Positions 33,324 to 43,042 are shown, numbered from the stretch's first letter. The stretch is 63,555 nt of DNA from Flavobacteriales bacterium (GCA_015665315.1 JADFAK010000088.1:1-63555), one strand, 5' to 3'. Notes: generated by a model not told the origin, from the letters alone. Numbers and translations: made by a program.

Positions 33324-34958
33324 TTAGTTTTTCCTCACCCGCTTCAAATCCAACATATTTATCGCATTGGTCTGCAAGCCGCTGACTTCATGTCGCACGA
33401 AGTGTGACACTTGGTCGTAGAATAAGGGGATTATAGGGGCGTGCGCCATTACGATGCTGTCCATGCGGGCGTACATATCGGCGCGCTCGAATTCGTTGGT
33501 GGTCTGTCGGGCTTGGACAAAGAGAGAGTCGAATTCGGCAGAGGCGAAGTGGGTGTAGTTGGGGCCTTGCGGACAAAAGTTTTCGCTGTAGAAGAGGCCT
33601 AAGAAATTTTCTGCATCGGCATAATCGGCGAGCCAGGACTTGCGGAAGGCGATGACCTTGCTCTTGGAGACGTACTCACGTTGGGTTGAGGTGGGGAGAA
33701 TGTCAATGGCAATCTTGATCCCCAATTTTCCGTAGGCATGCTGCATGTATTCACACAAGTCGACGTAGTCGGCTGTGGTCGACAGACTGATTTCTTGCAG
33801 ACCGGCTCCATTCTCATACCCAGCTTCTTTCAGCAGGGCAGCCGCTTTTTCGGGGTTGTAGGAGTAGCCGTAATCCCGTGCTTCATCGTAGCCAGGCAAG
33901 CCTTTCGGAATAAACCCGTGGGTGGCAGGAAAAACGCTGTTGTTACGAAGGAACTTGACCATTTCTGCGCGATCCAGTCCGTAGTTGAGCGCTTGGCGGA
34001 TTCGTACATCGTGCAGCGGATGGCTTGCGCTCAACGCTAGTGAGTCGTCGACCAAGATTCCTATGTAGTCTGTCTTGATGAAGGGAGTCCTTTGAAAGCG
34101 GAGCTTATCTCTGAAGCTAGGGTCCAGATCACCATTGGGTGTGAGTAGCTCGTCTTTGAAGGCCGGATGTATACCGCTCATGAAGTCGTACTGTCCTTTG
34201 AGCAGACCGAGGTATTCGCTACTCATGTCTTTGACGAAGTCTATGCGAACTGCGTCGAGGTAGGGAAGAGGCATTTGCGCTCCGTCGCTATCCCAAAAGC
34301 CTAAATTCTTGTGGAAGATTAAGGACACGTTTTCGATCCAAAATGCTTTCCTGAATGGTCCTGTTCCTATGGGGTTGCTTCGGAAATCTCGCCCGTAATG
34401 TTCGATGGCTTCATGGGGAACAACATTGCAATACTGCATGCTCAACATACTGAGGAAGGGAGGAAATGTTGTCTTGAGGCGTATACGAAATGTGTTGTCG
34501 TTGATGGCCACAAATCCGCTGTCATTCGTGAAATCTACTTGGGTAAACACCCACTGACCGGGACTAGCCACCTCGGGATCCATGATTCGATTGAAGCTGT
34601 ACACAAAATCATGCGCCGTTACACGTCTGGTGCTGTCGGGTCCGAATAGAATATCAGTGTGGAAATAGACGTCGTCGCGCAGATGAAAAGTATAGTCTTT
34701 ACCGCCATTCGTAATGTCCCAACTAGTGGCAATCAAAGGAATAACTTGCAAATTGGAGTCCAATTCGACCAGTCCGTCAAAAAGCTGATTGACCGCCCAC
34801 ATGCTTTCTAGTCCGCGAGCAAAAGCAGGATCGAGCGAACTAATCCCGGCGTTTTCGTTGTAGCGGAAAACCGATGAATCATCACTTTGTTGGGAGCCGC
34901 ATGCCGACAAGACAGTCAGCAAAGGAAAAAATAGATATAGCAAAAAGCCCGAATGCAT
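33324..34958 (-). CDS. Extracytoplasmic peptide-binding lipoprotein (ABC transporter SBP family 5)
   Basis: A 544-residue solute-binding protein of the OppA/DppA type. The N-terminus MHSGFLLYLFFPLLTVLSAC is a lipoprotein signal with Cys20 as acylation site. Family features include SSLDPAFARGLESMWAVNQL, LFDGLVELDS, YTFHLRDDVYFH, SNPIGTGPFR, and the C-terminal HAPIIPLFYDQ. It presumably binds oligopeptides for uptake, but no Opp permease or ATPase genes are adjacent. The first codons are encoded inside a terminator-like hairpin, and a -7 box lies 7 bp before the ATG, which suggests a leaderless mRNA (see separate entries). Confidence 0.92.
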   Translation of the reverse strand: MHSGFLLYLFFPLLTVLSACGSQQSDDSSVFRYNENAGISSLDPAFARGLESMWAVNQLFDGLVELDSNLQVIPLIATSWDITNGGKDYTFHLRDDVYFHTDILFGPDSTRRVTAHDFVYSFNRIMDPEVASPGQWVFTQVDFTNDSGFVAINDNTFRIRLKTTFPPFLSMLSMQYCNVVPHEAIEHYGRDFRSNPIGTGPFRKAFWIENVSLIFHKNLGFWDSDGAQMPLPYLDAVRIDFVKDMSSEYLGLLKGQYDFMSGIHPAFKDELLTPNGDLDPSFRDKLRFQRTPFIKTDYIGILVDDSLALSASHPLHDVRIRQALNYGLDRAEMVKFLRNNSVFPATHGFIPKGLPGYDEARDYGYSYNPEKAAALLKEAGYENGAGLQEISLSTTADYVDLCEYMQHAYGKLGIKIAIDILPTSTQREYVSKSKVIAFRKSWLADYADAENFLGLFYSENFCPQGPNYTHFASAEFDSLFVQARQTTNEFERADMYARMDSIVMAHAPIIPLFYDQVSHFVRHEVSGLQTNAINMLDLKRVRKN

Positions 34959-34965
34959 TCGGGCT
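34946..34965 (-). terminator. Terminator hairpin overlapping the start codon of the SBP gene
   Basis: The 20-bp perfect palindrome AGCCCGAATGCATTCGGGCT is followed on the minus strand by TTTTTG, a good intrinsic terminator for the MORN-like gene that ends at 34991. The loop contains the ATG of the downstream lipoprotein gene. Confidence 0.8.
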
Positions 34966-34973
34966 CAAATTTA
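34966..34973 (-). promoter_or_regulatory. -7 box (TAAATTTG) next to the SBP start codon
   Basis: A perfect TAnnTTTG match on the minus strand, seven bases before the ATG. If used, transcription would start within about 0-4 nt of the ATG, and such transcripts would lack the left arm of the overlapping terminator hairpin. No good -33 TTG was seen. Confidence 0.45.
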
Positions 34974-34990
34974 GTCTAAAGTGGGGGATA

Positions 34991-35416
34991 TTATTTACCC
35001 GCCATGACGTCTCGTAGAAAATCGGCGCTTTCGGGTTTGTAGTAGCGTTCTGGACGCTCACTCCCGCGAACCGTGAATCTCTTCCAGGCTCCTACTTTAA
35101 TTCCGTGTTCGTAATATCCTTCGGATTCAACTTGTCCGTTTTCGTAGTAAAAGATGAAATGTCCATGCTCCGTCATTTCCTCACCCATTGGAACCATGGT
35201 GCCCATCATACGAAGGGAACCTTTCATATCCTTGACAGTCGCAATAAACTCGCCCTTGTCGGTAGGCTCGTAAACCCGTGTGTAGTAGGCCGACTTCTTG
35301 TCGGTAAGTTTGAAGAGCTGACTTAAGTATTCAACTTCAGTAGGCGCTTGAGAAAATCCCTGCATTGCGAAGAAAGAGGCAAAAAGGAAGAAAGACGTTA
35401 TTTTTTTCAATGTCAT
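34991..35416 (-). CDS. Small secreted MORN-repeat-like protein
   Basis: 141 residues with a signal peptide (MTLKKITSFFLFASFFAMQGFSQ, cleavage after FSQ). The C-terminal half contains the MORN-variant/YwqK-like hairpin units FIFYYENGQVESEGYYEHGI and KVGAWKRFTVRG, as found in many small Bacteroidota envelope proteins annotated as YwqK-family. The function is unknown. It is divergent from the TonB receptor gene and is followed by the terminator at 34946. Confidence 0.75.
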   Translation of the reverse strand: MTLKKITSFFLFASFFAMQGFSQAPTEVEYLSQLFKLTDKKSAYYTRVYEPTDKGEFIATVKDMKGSLRMMGTMVPMGEEMTEHGHFIFYYENGQVESEGYYEHGIKVGAWKRFTVRGSERPERYYKPESADFLRDVMAGK

Positions 35417-35504
35417 AAGTATAGGTTTGACAGTATTCCTTTACGCAAACTGTTACAAAATGTTAGCTTTTTAACATTCCTTCAATCTGACCGATTACGC
35501 TTAT

Positions 35505-35512
35505 TACCTTTG
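35505..35512 (+). promoter_or_regulatory. -7 box (TACCTTTG) before the TonB-dependent receptor gene
   Basis: A perfect TAnnTTTG match 41 bp before the ATG at 35553, in the 136-bp divergent spacer. No convincing -33 element at standard spacing. Confidence 0.45.
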
Positions 35513-35552
35513 TTGGCGAACCATTGCCGTGTTTTAACGGTTCTAAGCAGGT

Positions 35553-37967
35553 ATGAGAATTGCGCTTTGGCTTACAATAGCCCTACTTTCAGTCTTACAA
35601 ATCGACGCACAAACCAAGTATACGGTGAGTGGCTACGTGCGTGCTGGTCTGACAGGTGAGGATATCTTGGGGGCCAACATCTATACCAAAGATTTCAGCG
35701 TTGGTACTTCAACGAATGTTTACGGCTTTTATTCGATCACCTTGCCTGAAGGCGAGTACGAATTGGTGTTTTCCTACGTGGGCTTCGAATCGAAAACATC
35801 GATACTAAAACTCTCGAGTGACCTGTCCTTAAATGTGGAATTGGAGCCAAAGACCATTGTTACTCAACAAGCAGTGGTCGTGGGGGAAAAGAGCAATAAT
35901 TTGGATGACGCCGATATGGGGCGAGTAGAGTTAGACATGGAACAGGTTAAAACCTTGCCTGCTCTTTTGGGCGAGGTCGACGTTTTGAAGACCATTCAGC
36001 TTTTGCCCGGAATTCAGTCGGCGGGAGAAGGAAACTCAGGTTTCTACGTGCGCGGCGGGGGGCCAGACCAAAACTTGATTCTTGTCGATAACGCGGTGGT
36101 ATACAATCCGTCCCACCTTTTTGGCTTCTTTTCTGTCTTCAATGCCGATGCCGTCAAGAACATTGATATTATCAAGGGGGGAATGCCCGCGTCCTATGGG
36201 GGCCGACTGTCTTCGGTGTTGGATATTTCGCTCAACGAAGGCAACAACAAACGTTTTGGTGCGAAAGGAGGAATTGGACTGATCTCTTCGCGGCTTACCT
36301 TGGAAGGTCCGATTGTCAAGGACAAGAGTTCCTTTATTGTATCGGCTAGGCGGACCTACATTGACGTATTGCTCAAACCTTTTATCGACCGTAGCGAAGA
36401 TTATTCGGGGAGTTCTTACTATTTCTATGATCTGAATGCCAAGGTGAACTACCGGTTTTCGGACAAGGACCAGCTTTTTGTGAGTGGGTATTTCGGTCGA
36501 GATCAGTTTGGATTTGCCGACAATGAAGCGGGATTTGCGGCTGAGATTCCGTGGGGAAACGCGATTGCTTCAATGCGCTGGAATCATCTTTTTGGACCAA
36601 AGTTATTCATGAACACTACAGTGACTTTTAGTGATTATAAGTTCAAGTTTGGCATGGATTACGGCGATTTTAGCTTTGCGTTGAGGTCTGGCGTTCAGGA
36701 TTGGAGCGGGAAGGTGATGCTGAATTATTATCCGAACAATAGGCATGAAATCAAGGCAGGAGTGGACTATACTTATCACGCATTTACTCCTACAACGGTC
36801 AAACTGAAAACCGGCGACACTGAATTTGACACCGGTGAAGATTACATTCTCTATTCCCATGAAGTCGCCTTTTTTGTTTCCGAGGACTTCGATCTCACCG
36901 AACGTTTCAAGATCAATGCAGGAGTACGAGCGACCTATTTCGCCCACGTTGGTCCCTACACGAAATTCACGCCCAGCGGTGAGGGGGATTTCGGAGCTTT
37001 GAATGGTCCGACCGAAGAGACATTTGCCAACGGCGAGAAAGTTGGAGACTATTTCAAACCGGAGCCTCGACTAGCACTGCGGTATAGCCTCAACAAGAAG
37101 TCATCGGTGAAAGCGAGCTATACGCACAACTACCAATATTTACATTTGGCCTCATTGGCTGGATCCTCTTTGCCCACCGATGTATGGGTTCCAAGCACCG
37201 ATCGCACGGCTCCGCAATTCGGCATTCAATACGCACTGGGTTACTTTCGTGACTTCAAGCAGGGCATGTTTGAAACCTCGGTGGAAGTCTATTACAAGGA
37301 CATGAAGAACTTGGTGGAATACAAGGAAGGCACCCTGTTGGAGGATCAAGTCAACGACAACCTCGACAATCATTTTACATACGGAAAGGGATATTCATAC
37401 GGGGTGGAGCTCTTCATCAACAAACGCTTGGGTGATTTCACGGGGTGGGTTGGTTATACCTGGAGTCGGACCATGCGCCAGTTTGACGATATCAATGAAG
37501 GAGTGGAGTTTCCGGCGAAATTTGACCGAACGCATGATTTGTCGGTTGTATTGGCCTACGCTCTCAAAGAAAAATGGGTGTTCACGACGACCTTCGTTTA
37601 TGGAACTGGAAACGCCATTACCTTGCCTGTGGAAAGGTACTTTATTGAAGGACGCTTGGTCGATGTCTACGGTCCACGCAATAGTTTCCGGATGGATGCC
37701 TATCACCGACTCGACGTGGGAATTACCTACAATGTTTCGGAATTTAAGCTGGTCAAAGACAAAATTAACGGCGGGAAGATCAAGAAGAAGCGTATGTTTG
37801 ATTCGAGTTTTACCCTGTCGGTCTACAATGTTTACAACCGTAAAAATCCCTATTTTATATTCTTTAGTAATGACGGAGATTTGCAGAGCGGTGAAATTGA
37901 GGTCGTGGCCAAGCAAGTTAGTTTGTTCCCCATCCTCCCATCGATAACCTGGAATTTCGAATTTTAG
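35553..37967 (+). CDS. TonB-dependent receptor with carboxypeptidase-regulatory-like domain
   Basis: An 804-residue outer-membrane receptor. It has a signal peptide (MRIALWLTIALLSVLQIDAQ), then a regulatory-like beta-sandwich (about 25-105; GEDILGANIYTK, YELVFSYVGFES). The plug domain (about 120-240) contains DVLKTIQLLPGIQS, FYVRGGGPDQNLILVDNAV and YGGRLSSVLDISL. A beta-barrel follows, ending in the aromatic terminal strand LPSITWNFEF. The overall architecture fits siderophore-, vitamin- or peptide-type receptors of Bacteroidota. No SusD partner is adjacent, so a SusCD glycan system is unlikely. The ABC exporter gene starts 3 bp after its stop, so the two are probably cotranscribed. Confidence 0.95.
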   Translation: MRIALWLTIALLSVLQIDAQTKYTVSGYVRAGLTGEDILGANIYTKDFSVGTSTNVYGFYSITLPEGEYELVFSYVGFESKTSILKLSSDLSLNVELEPKTIVTQQAVVVGEKSNNLDDADMGRVELDMEQVKTLPALLGEVDVLKTIQLLPGIQSAGEGNSGFYVRGGGPDQNLILVDNAVVYNPSHLFGFFSVFNADAVKNIDIIKGGMPASYGGRLSSVLDISLNEGNNKRFGAKGGIGLISSRLTLEGPIVKDKSSFIVSARRTYIDVLLKPFIDRSEDYSGSSYYFYDLNAKVNYRFSDKDQLFVSGYFGRDQFGFADNEAGFAAEIPWGNAIASMRWNHLFGPKLFMNTTVTFSDYKFKFGMDYGDFSFALRSGVQDWSGKVMLNYYPNNRHEIKAGVDYTYHAFTPTTVKLKTGDTEFDTGEDYILYSHEVAFFVSEDFDLTERFKINAGVRATYFAHVGPYTKFTPSGEGDFGALNGPTEETFANGEKVGDYFKPEPRLALRYSLNKKSSVKASYTHNYQYLHLASLAGSSLPTDVWVPSTDRTAPQFGIQYALGYFRDFKQGMFETSVEVYYKDMKNLVEYKEGTLLEDQVNDNLDNHFTYGKGYSYGVELFINKRLGDFTGWVGYTWSRTMRQFDDINEGVEFPAKFDRTHDLSVVLAYALKEKWVFTTTFVYGTGNAITLPVERYFIEGRLVDVYGPRNSFRMDAYHRLDVGITYNVSEFKLVKDKINGGKIKKKRMFDSSFTLSVYNVYNRKNPYFIFFSNDGDLQSGEIEVVAKQVSLFPILPSITWNFEF

Positions 37968-37970
37968 CAC

Positions 37971-39899
37971 ATGAAATCACTTCAATACCTCAATAAATAC
38001 TTTTGGAAGTACAAAGGTCGGCTCTTGTTAGGGCTAGCTTTTATTGTTGCTTCCAACTTCTTTGGGGTGTATTCGGTATTGATGGTGCGCGACGTAGTAA
38101 ACCTCCTGAGCGGGGCCAATAAAGACTACCTAGAGCCCATTGATAAAGCAATAGAAGCCAATGCCGATGAACCAGGTAATCCTGCCATCGACAAGGATGC
38201 CTTTTTCAATGATGTGACGATGGATACCCCTGATATTCTGGTTCTTATTTCAGATTTTACTGGAACCAAATTGGACAGTCTGTTTCACATCAATACCCAT
38301 GCTGAATTTCTTCAGGCCCTGGTACTTATCGCCATGCTGCTGGCTGTTTTATATATCGTCTTATACATAATCAAGGGCTTGTTTTTATTTCTCACGAGGC
38401 AAACGATTATTGTCATGAGTCGCTTGATAGAGTATGACCTCAAGAATGAGATTTACGACCAATACCAGAATTTGGACCTCGCTTTTTACAAGAAGAATAA
38501 GACCGGCGACCTCATGAATCGGATCTCCGAAGACGTCAACAATGTACGTATGTACTTAGGGCCAGCGGTTATGTATACCTTGAACTTGGTGGTTCTCGTC
38601 GTGCTGGTAGTGAGCTTCATGGTAACGATTGATGTCGAACTTACGCTGTGGGCCTTGCTTCCTCTTCCACTGATGTCTGTGGCTATTTACTTGGTGAGCA
38701 ACAATATCAATCGCAAGAGTGAGAGCAAACAAAAACAGCAATCTAAGTTGTCGACCATCGTGCAAGAATCGATGAGTGGAATTCGTGTGTTGAAAGCCTA
38801 CAATCGCGAAAAGGCACAAAAGGATTACTTCAAGGAGGAAAGTGATTTCTACAAGTTCAAGACCTTGCAATTGATTAAAATTGAGGCGCTCTTTATGCCT
38901 ATTATCGTGTTGCTTGTGGGCTTGTCTACGATTCTTACGATCTATATTGGCGGACTCAAAGTCATCAACAACGAAATTGAAATTGGCGATATTTTCAGCT
39001 TTGTTTTCTTTGTCAATATGCTCACTTGGCCATTCGCGTCTGTGGGTTGGGTAACATCTTTGGTGCAGCGCGCGGAGGCTTCTCAAACGCGAATCAATGA
39101 GTTCTTGAACACCAGGCCAGAGATTGTCAATACGAGCACAGAAACTCCGGAGATCAAAGGTGATATCGAATTTAGACGGGTCGATTTCGTTTATCCTACC
39201 AGCGGTATCAAGGCGCTAAAAAATGTTTCCTTCAAGGTGAAGGCCGGACAAACCTTGGCGATTATTGGTCGGACAGGTAGTGGAAAGTCTACACTGGCCA
39301 ATTTACTTTGTCGTATGTACGATGTCACCGATGGCAAAATTCTCATCGATGGCAAGGAGCTGAAAAACCTGAATTTGGACCACTTGCGCTCGAATATTGG
39401 ATACGTGCCTCAGGACGTTTTTCTCTTTTCCGATAGCATCAAGAACAACATTGGTTTTGGGGTCGACAATGCCACCGATGAGCAGATTATTCAGGCGGCC
39501 AAAGATTCTGATATCCACGGGAATATTATCGAGTTTGAAAAGAGCTACGACACGATTTTGGGGGAGCGGGGAATCAATGTTTCAGGCGGACAAAAACAGC
39601 GAATTTCGATTGCGAGGGCTTTGGCCAAAGATCCGAGGTTGTTGATTTTCGACGATTGTTTGTCGGCCGTAGACACCGAAACGGAAGAGCATATCCTCAC
39701 CGCATTGAAGCGCATTATGCATGATCGTACCTCGATCATTGTGAGTCACCGCGTTTCGTCGATCAAGCATGCCGATCAGATAATCGTGTTGGAAGACGGG
39801 CGCTTGGTTGAGCAAGGGGGGCACGAAGAACTGCTGGCTTTGAAAGGCCATTACTCCGATTTATACAACCGTCAGCTCTTGGAAGAGGCCGCGGTGTAG
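37971..39899 (+). CDS. ABC exporter, fused permease and ATPase (MsbA-like)
   Basis: A 642-residue half-transporter expected to work as a homodimer in the inner membrane. The N-terminal permease has about six helices, with an unusually large acidic insertion between the first two (about 45-105, NKDYLEPIDKAIEANADEPG). The C-terminal ATPase has Walker A GRTGSGKST, Q-loop YVPQDVFLFSD, signature VSGGQKQRISIARAL, Walker B LLIFDDCLSAVD and switch His in IVSHRVSS. Note DDC where Glu usually follows the Walker B Asp: Asp is in place of the catalytic Glu, a common variant in heterodimeric or degenerate sites. It directly follows the TonB receptor. Substrate is unknown; lipid, glycan or peptide are possible. 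Confidence 0.93.
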   Translation: MKSLQYLNKYFWKYKGRLLLGLAFIVASNFFGVYSVLMVRDVVNLLSGANKDYLEPIDKAIEANADEPGNPAIDKDAFFNDVTMDTPDILVLISDFTGTKLDSLFHINTHAEFLQALVLIAMLLAVLYIVLYIIKGLFLFLTRQTIIVMSRLIEYDLKNEIYDQYQNLDLAFYKKNKTGDLMNRISEDVNNVRMYLGPAVMYTLNLVVLVVLVVSFMVTIDVELTLWALLPLPLMSVAIYLVSNNINRKSESKQKQQSKLSTIVQESMSGIRVLKAYNREKAQKDYFKEESDFYKFKTLQLIKIEALFMPIIVLLVGLSTILTIYIGGLKVINNEIEIGDIFSFVFFVNMLTWPFASVGWVTSLVQRAEASQTRINEFLNTRPEIVNTSTETPEIKGDIEFRRVDFVYPTSGIKALKNVSFKVKAGQTLAIIGRTGSGKSTLANLLCRMYDVTDGKILIDGKELKNLNLDHLRSNIGYVPQDVFLFSDSIKNNIGFGVDNATDEQIIQAAKDSDIHGNIIEFEKSYDTILGERGINVSGGQKQRISIARALAKDPRLLIFDDCLSAVDTETEEHILTALKRIMHDRTSIIVSHRVSSIKHADQIIVLEDGRLVEQGGHEELLALKGHYSDLYNRQLLEEAAV

Positions 39900-39905
39900 T
39901 CGAAC

Positions 39906-42900
39906 TTACTTTTTCATCAAGGGAACAGACCACGATTGCTCGCCCATCTGGACATGTACAACATAGGTGCCGCGCGCGAGGTTTTCCAAGTTGGGGATGT
40001 CCTCAGAATTTACGAGAATCACTTGTCCGTTCGGAATGGAGCTTCCTCTTACATCGTGGCCAATTTGTTTGCCCAGTACGTCGAAAAGTCGGAGCGTATA
40101 ACTTCCTTTTAGGCTTTGGTTTAGCGCAAGCGCAAATGATTCTTCGAATGGATTCGGCCAAACATTCACGTCGCTGGATTGAAGCTCGTTTACGTTGGTA
40201 ATAATCTGTTCATACTCCTCACCTGGCGAACCAAAAATAAACTCCTGACTTACCCAGTTTTCACCCAATTCATTGGCCAGTGCAACATCGATCAGTTCGA
40301 TTGACTTGTCGTCTTGCACATTTACTGGCCACGGCGACACAATGTCCATAGGAACCAAGTCGGTCATCTCTTCGAGCGGATTGGTAATGAAAACATCCTC
40401 TCCATTTTGTGAGATTCCAAAATCCATATCGCCATACACTTCGATGGATGTGCCATAAAACGATTGGAAGCCTTCGGTATTGGCGCACACTACTTGATAG
40501 GTGTCGGCATCAATTGTAGCACCTTCTGGAAATTCAAAGCAACTGTTTCCCGCGCATAGATGCCATCCTGCTAGGTTGAGCTGATTGTCCGATGGGTTGT
40601 AAATTTCCACCCAATCCCCAAAATCATTTGCGCTTGTCGCTGAGTACATAATCTCCGTAATTATGGGAGAAGTAGGGGAGCCTGTAGAAGTGAAGAAAGC
40701 TGTCAAACTATCCGCTTCGGTGATGTCGATGAAAATCTCGTCGGTGAATGCTTCGCCGCCTTCCCATTCCCAGTGATCGAATACGTATCCGAAGTTCGGA
40801 ATAGCTTTTAGTCGTACATCAAGTTCTTCGAAATAGCGCCCGTCCCAAGGGAAATCGTGGACCGAAATGGTGTTCACTTCCATAAAACCTGCGGCGGCCG
40901 GAAAGGTATTCAGGTCAATCGTAATAATCTCACCCAGACCAAATTGATCGGTGAAATGCTGGCGCATGAATTCTGGACGATCGGTGATAAAAGTGTACAT
41001 ATATTCCAGTTCGTTCTCCCAAGAAGTGAGCGAGCCACCCCATTGATCGGTTTGCGCGGGAATATCTAAATGAATTTGATCTTGGTAGTCGATCAGCTTG
41101 GCGGCGACTGTTTCTTCTCTTAAATAGCTATTCAGCAAATCTGCAGCACGCGTACTGAGATCATCCACGAATTGTTCGTTTTCGACCATGCTCTGAAACA
41201 CGCCCGTTTCAACTACGCTTGTCCAACCTCCCCAATTTGAAAGTGAAAAGGAAAGTGCGTTCCAATCGGGAAATCCATGTGGGTAAGACGGGTAAAAACA
41301 GCCAATACCCCAATCGAGATCCCAAATAATCCAGCGCCACACATCCTCCTCGTAGGCACGCCAGAATTTCATGTTGTTGCTCAACCAATCTTGGTTTATG
41401 CCGTAGATCTCGGTACACTGGTAGTCGATGAAGTTGCGCAGATCGATCTCTGCGGCGTAGGTGTCAAATGCTTCGTCGTCACTCAAGTCTACATCGATGG
41501 CGAGGTCTTCCATGGCGTTCCAGTCGTCCCAATTTCCCGACCATTGTGTACGCGTATTCGGGGCAGTTGCCGAACGTTCTAGAAAGTCGACTTCCGTCTC
41601 GTCGTAGCCATAAAGCGACTCCAACCAATTGTTGTCTTGACGTTCTCGGAGGTTGTACAAGCCCCAATATTCACCGTTGATGTACACACAAACGGGCTTC
41701 CAATGCGAGGTGGCATAGGCTGGGTCCATGTCTTGCATGAGACTCGTAATCAATGCATCTCGCACTCCCGATCCATTTATTTCAACTCCGTCGTTTCCGG
41801 CATTTCGCAAGATGAGTCGCTTGTACTCGTCGAATGGTCGATTGTCAAAGAAGGGATATTTCAATTGCGTCTCGCCATATTCACCTCGGGCGTAAAGTCG
41901 TAAACTCTTTTGATCTCTGTAGTCAGGGGCATGGATTTTCATGCCTAGCGTTTGGTCGATGACCGATTCTCCTTCGTGGATATAAGCGAAATTCACGACG
42001 ATCTCCTGTCCGTTATTCGGATTCGAATCGATGCCTCCCGATCCACCAAAATCTTCCGGATCGCAGCTTATGGAGATAATGTCATTGGAGCACTCGGCCT
42101 CAAAAAGGTAAGCTGCAGTTGCTGTGAGCGAAGGCAGATAGTCGGGATGAAAAGCGCGCACCTTGATGTTGGTGTTCTCGATAAGGTAGATCTCGGAGCT
42201 ATATAAGTCGGACGTCTCATTCGGAGTCGTGCCGTCCAGTGTATAGCGAAGCTCAACTCCAGCAATGGGGTGGTTGATTGCTGTTTCTATCGACGGGTTA
42301 AAAGTTACTTGGCCCGGTACAGAGAATAGGGGCTTGTCCAAAGTCCCGAGAAAGAAATCCGTTGAATTCTCCAATCCTGGGGTGGGTTGGTTGAAGCTTA
42401 CGACTTCTGACAAACTATTGAGTCCGATTGAATTGTCTTGCCAGCCGAAAGTATAGTTCACAAAATGGACCAATTCTTCACCTGGAGAAGAAAGGTAGAC
42501 TGTTTCGCCTGATTGAGAAAGTTCAAAATCGACATGTGTTGAACCATCCCCCACTTCTTTGTCGGCCCACACCACCAAATAGCCAAAAGCAGGAATAATC
42601 AATTCGTCGTCGACGGCGATGAACTGGTGTTTGAGTAAATCTCCTCCATTGTCGGAAATGTACCAGTTGGCCAAATTGATTTCTTCGGCCGTTGTATTGG
42701 CAATTTCGATCCAATCGTCAAACTCGCCAGATTCGTCTACGTATGTCGAACTGTTCGATGCCTGAATTTCATTGATGACGAGATCTTGGCCAAAAAGTGG
42801 AGACGAAGCCAATAAGGCTAGGGCAGCTATCAATCCTAGTGTGAAGTAACATTTGCCGAAGGCTGAAAAAAACACATCCAATACATCTTTGAGTGAAAAG

Positions 42901-42941
42901 AGGGAAGTGTTCGAAGAGAAGTGAGCGTAATTTTCAGGCAT
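39906..42941 (-). CDS. Lamin-tail/CotH-type surface protein with T9SS sorting domain
   Basis: About 1011 residues from the ATG at 42941 (MPENYAHFSSNTSLF). A frame opening at 43037 is disfavoured because its first codons are the terminator hairpin of the preceding gene. The signal peptide is around YFTLGLIAALALLASSPLFG. Domain order: lamin-tail domain (LVINEIQASNSS, WIEIANTT); a chitobiase-like C-terminal domain (LRYTLDGTTPNET); a CotH kinase-like region with LRNAGND, NLRERQDNNWLE and WIIWDLDWGIG; a second lamin-tail domain (ITEIMYSATS, WVEIYNPSDNQ); and a T9SS type A tail (VWPNPFEESFALAL). CotH relatives in spores are protein kinases; activity here is unproven. Convergent with the ABC exporter. 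Confidence 0.88.
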   Translation of the reverse strand: MPENYAHFSSNTSLFSLKDVLDVFFSAFGKCYFTLGLIAALALLASSPLFGQDLVINEIQASNSSTYVDESGEFDDWIEIANTTAEEINLANWYISDNGGDLLKHQFIAVDDELIIPAFGYLVVWADKEVGDGSTHVDFELSQSGETVYLSSPGEELVHFVNYTFGWQDNSIGLNSLSEVVSFNQPTPGLENSTDFFLGTLDKPLFSVPGQVTFNPSIETAINHPIAGVELRYTLDGTTPNETSDLYSSEIYLIENTNIKVRAFHPDYLPSLTATAAYLFEAECSNDIISISCDPEDFGGSGGIDSNPNNGQEIVVNFAYIHEGESVIDQTLGMKIHAPDYRDQKSLRLYARGEYGETQLKYPFFDNRPFDEYKRLILRNAGNDGVEINGSGVRDALITSLMQDMDPAYATSHWKPVCVYINGEYWGLYNLRERQDNNWLESLYGYDETEVDFLERSATAPNTRTQWSGNWDDWNAMEDLAIDVDLSDDEAFDTYAAEIDLRNFIDYQCTEIYGINQDWLSNNMKFWRAYEEDVWRWIIWDLDWGIGCFYPSYPHGFPDWNALSFSLSNWGGWTSVVETGVFQSMVENEQFVDDLSTRAADLLNSYLREETVAAKLIDYQDQIHLDIPAQTDQWGGSLTSWENELEYMYTFITDRPEFMRQHFTDQFGLGEIITIDLNTFPAAAGFMEVNTISVHDFPWDGRYFEELDVRLKAIPNFGYVFDHWEWEGGEAFTDEIFIDITEADSLTAFFTSTGSPTSPIITEIMYSATSANDFGDWVEIYNPSDNQLNLAGWHLCAGNSCFEFPEGATIDADTYQVVCANTEGFQSFYGTSIEVYGDMDFGISQNGEDVFITNPLEEMTDLVPMDIVSPWPVNVQDDKSIELIDVALANELGENWVSQEFIFGSPGEEYEQIITNVNELQSSDVNVWPNPFEESFALALNQSLKGSYTLRLFDVLGKQIGHDVRGSSIPNGQVILVNSEDIPNLENLARGTYVVHVQMGEQSWSVPLMKK

Positions 42942-43007
42942 CAAATGGGTTTCAGTTTTACAAGTCTCAAAGGTAAGTAGGTCGGCGTGAAAATCGGAAT
43001 AGGCAGA

Positions 43008-43042
43008 CAAAAAAAAGCGGATGGGTTGATATCCCATCCGCT
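43008..43042 (-). terminator. Strong terminator after the choice-of-anchor-B gene
   Basis: On the minus strand AGCGGATGGG and CCCATCCGCT form a perfect 10-bp stem with a 7-nt loop, followed by eight T. It lies 22 bp after the stop at 43065 and overlaps the first codons of the longest frame of the next gene. Confidence 0.95.

Noticed and set aside
38556-39086. 176-codon minus-strand frame opposite the ABC exporter
   Set aside because: It is antisense to conserved transporter sequence and rich in His/Arg as expected from reversed codons.
42942-43037. Upstream start of the CotH/lamin-tail gene at 43037
   Set aside because: The first codons coincide with the terminator hairpin at 43008-43042; the ATG at 42941 leads into a plausible signal peptide.
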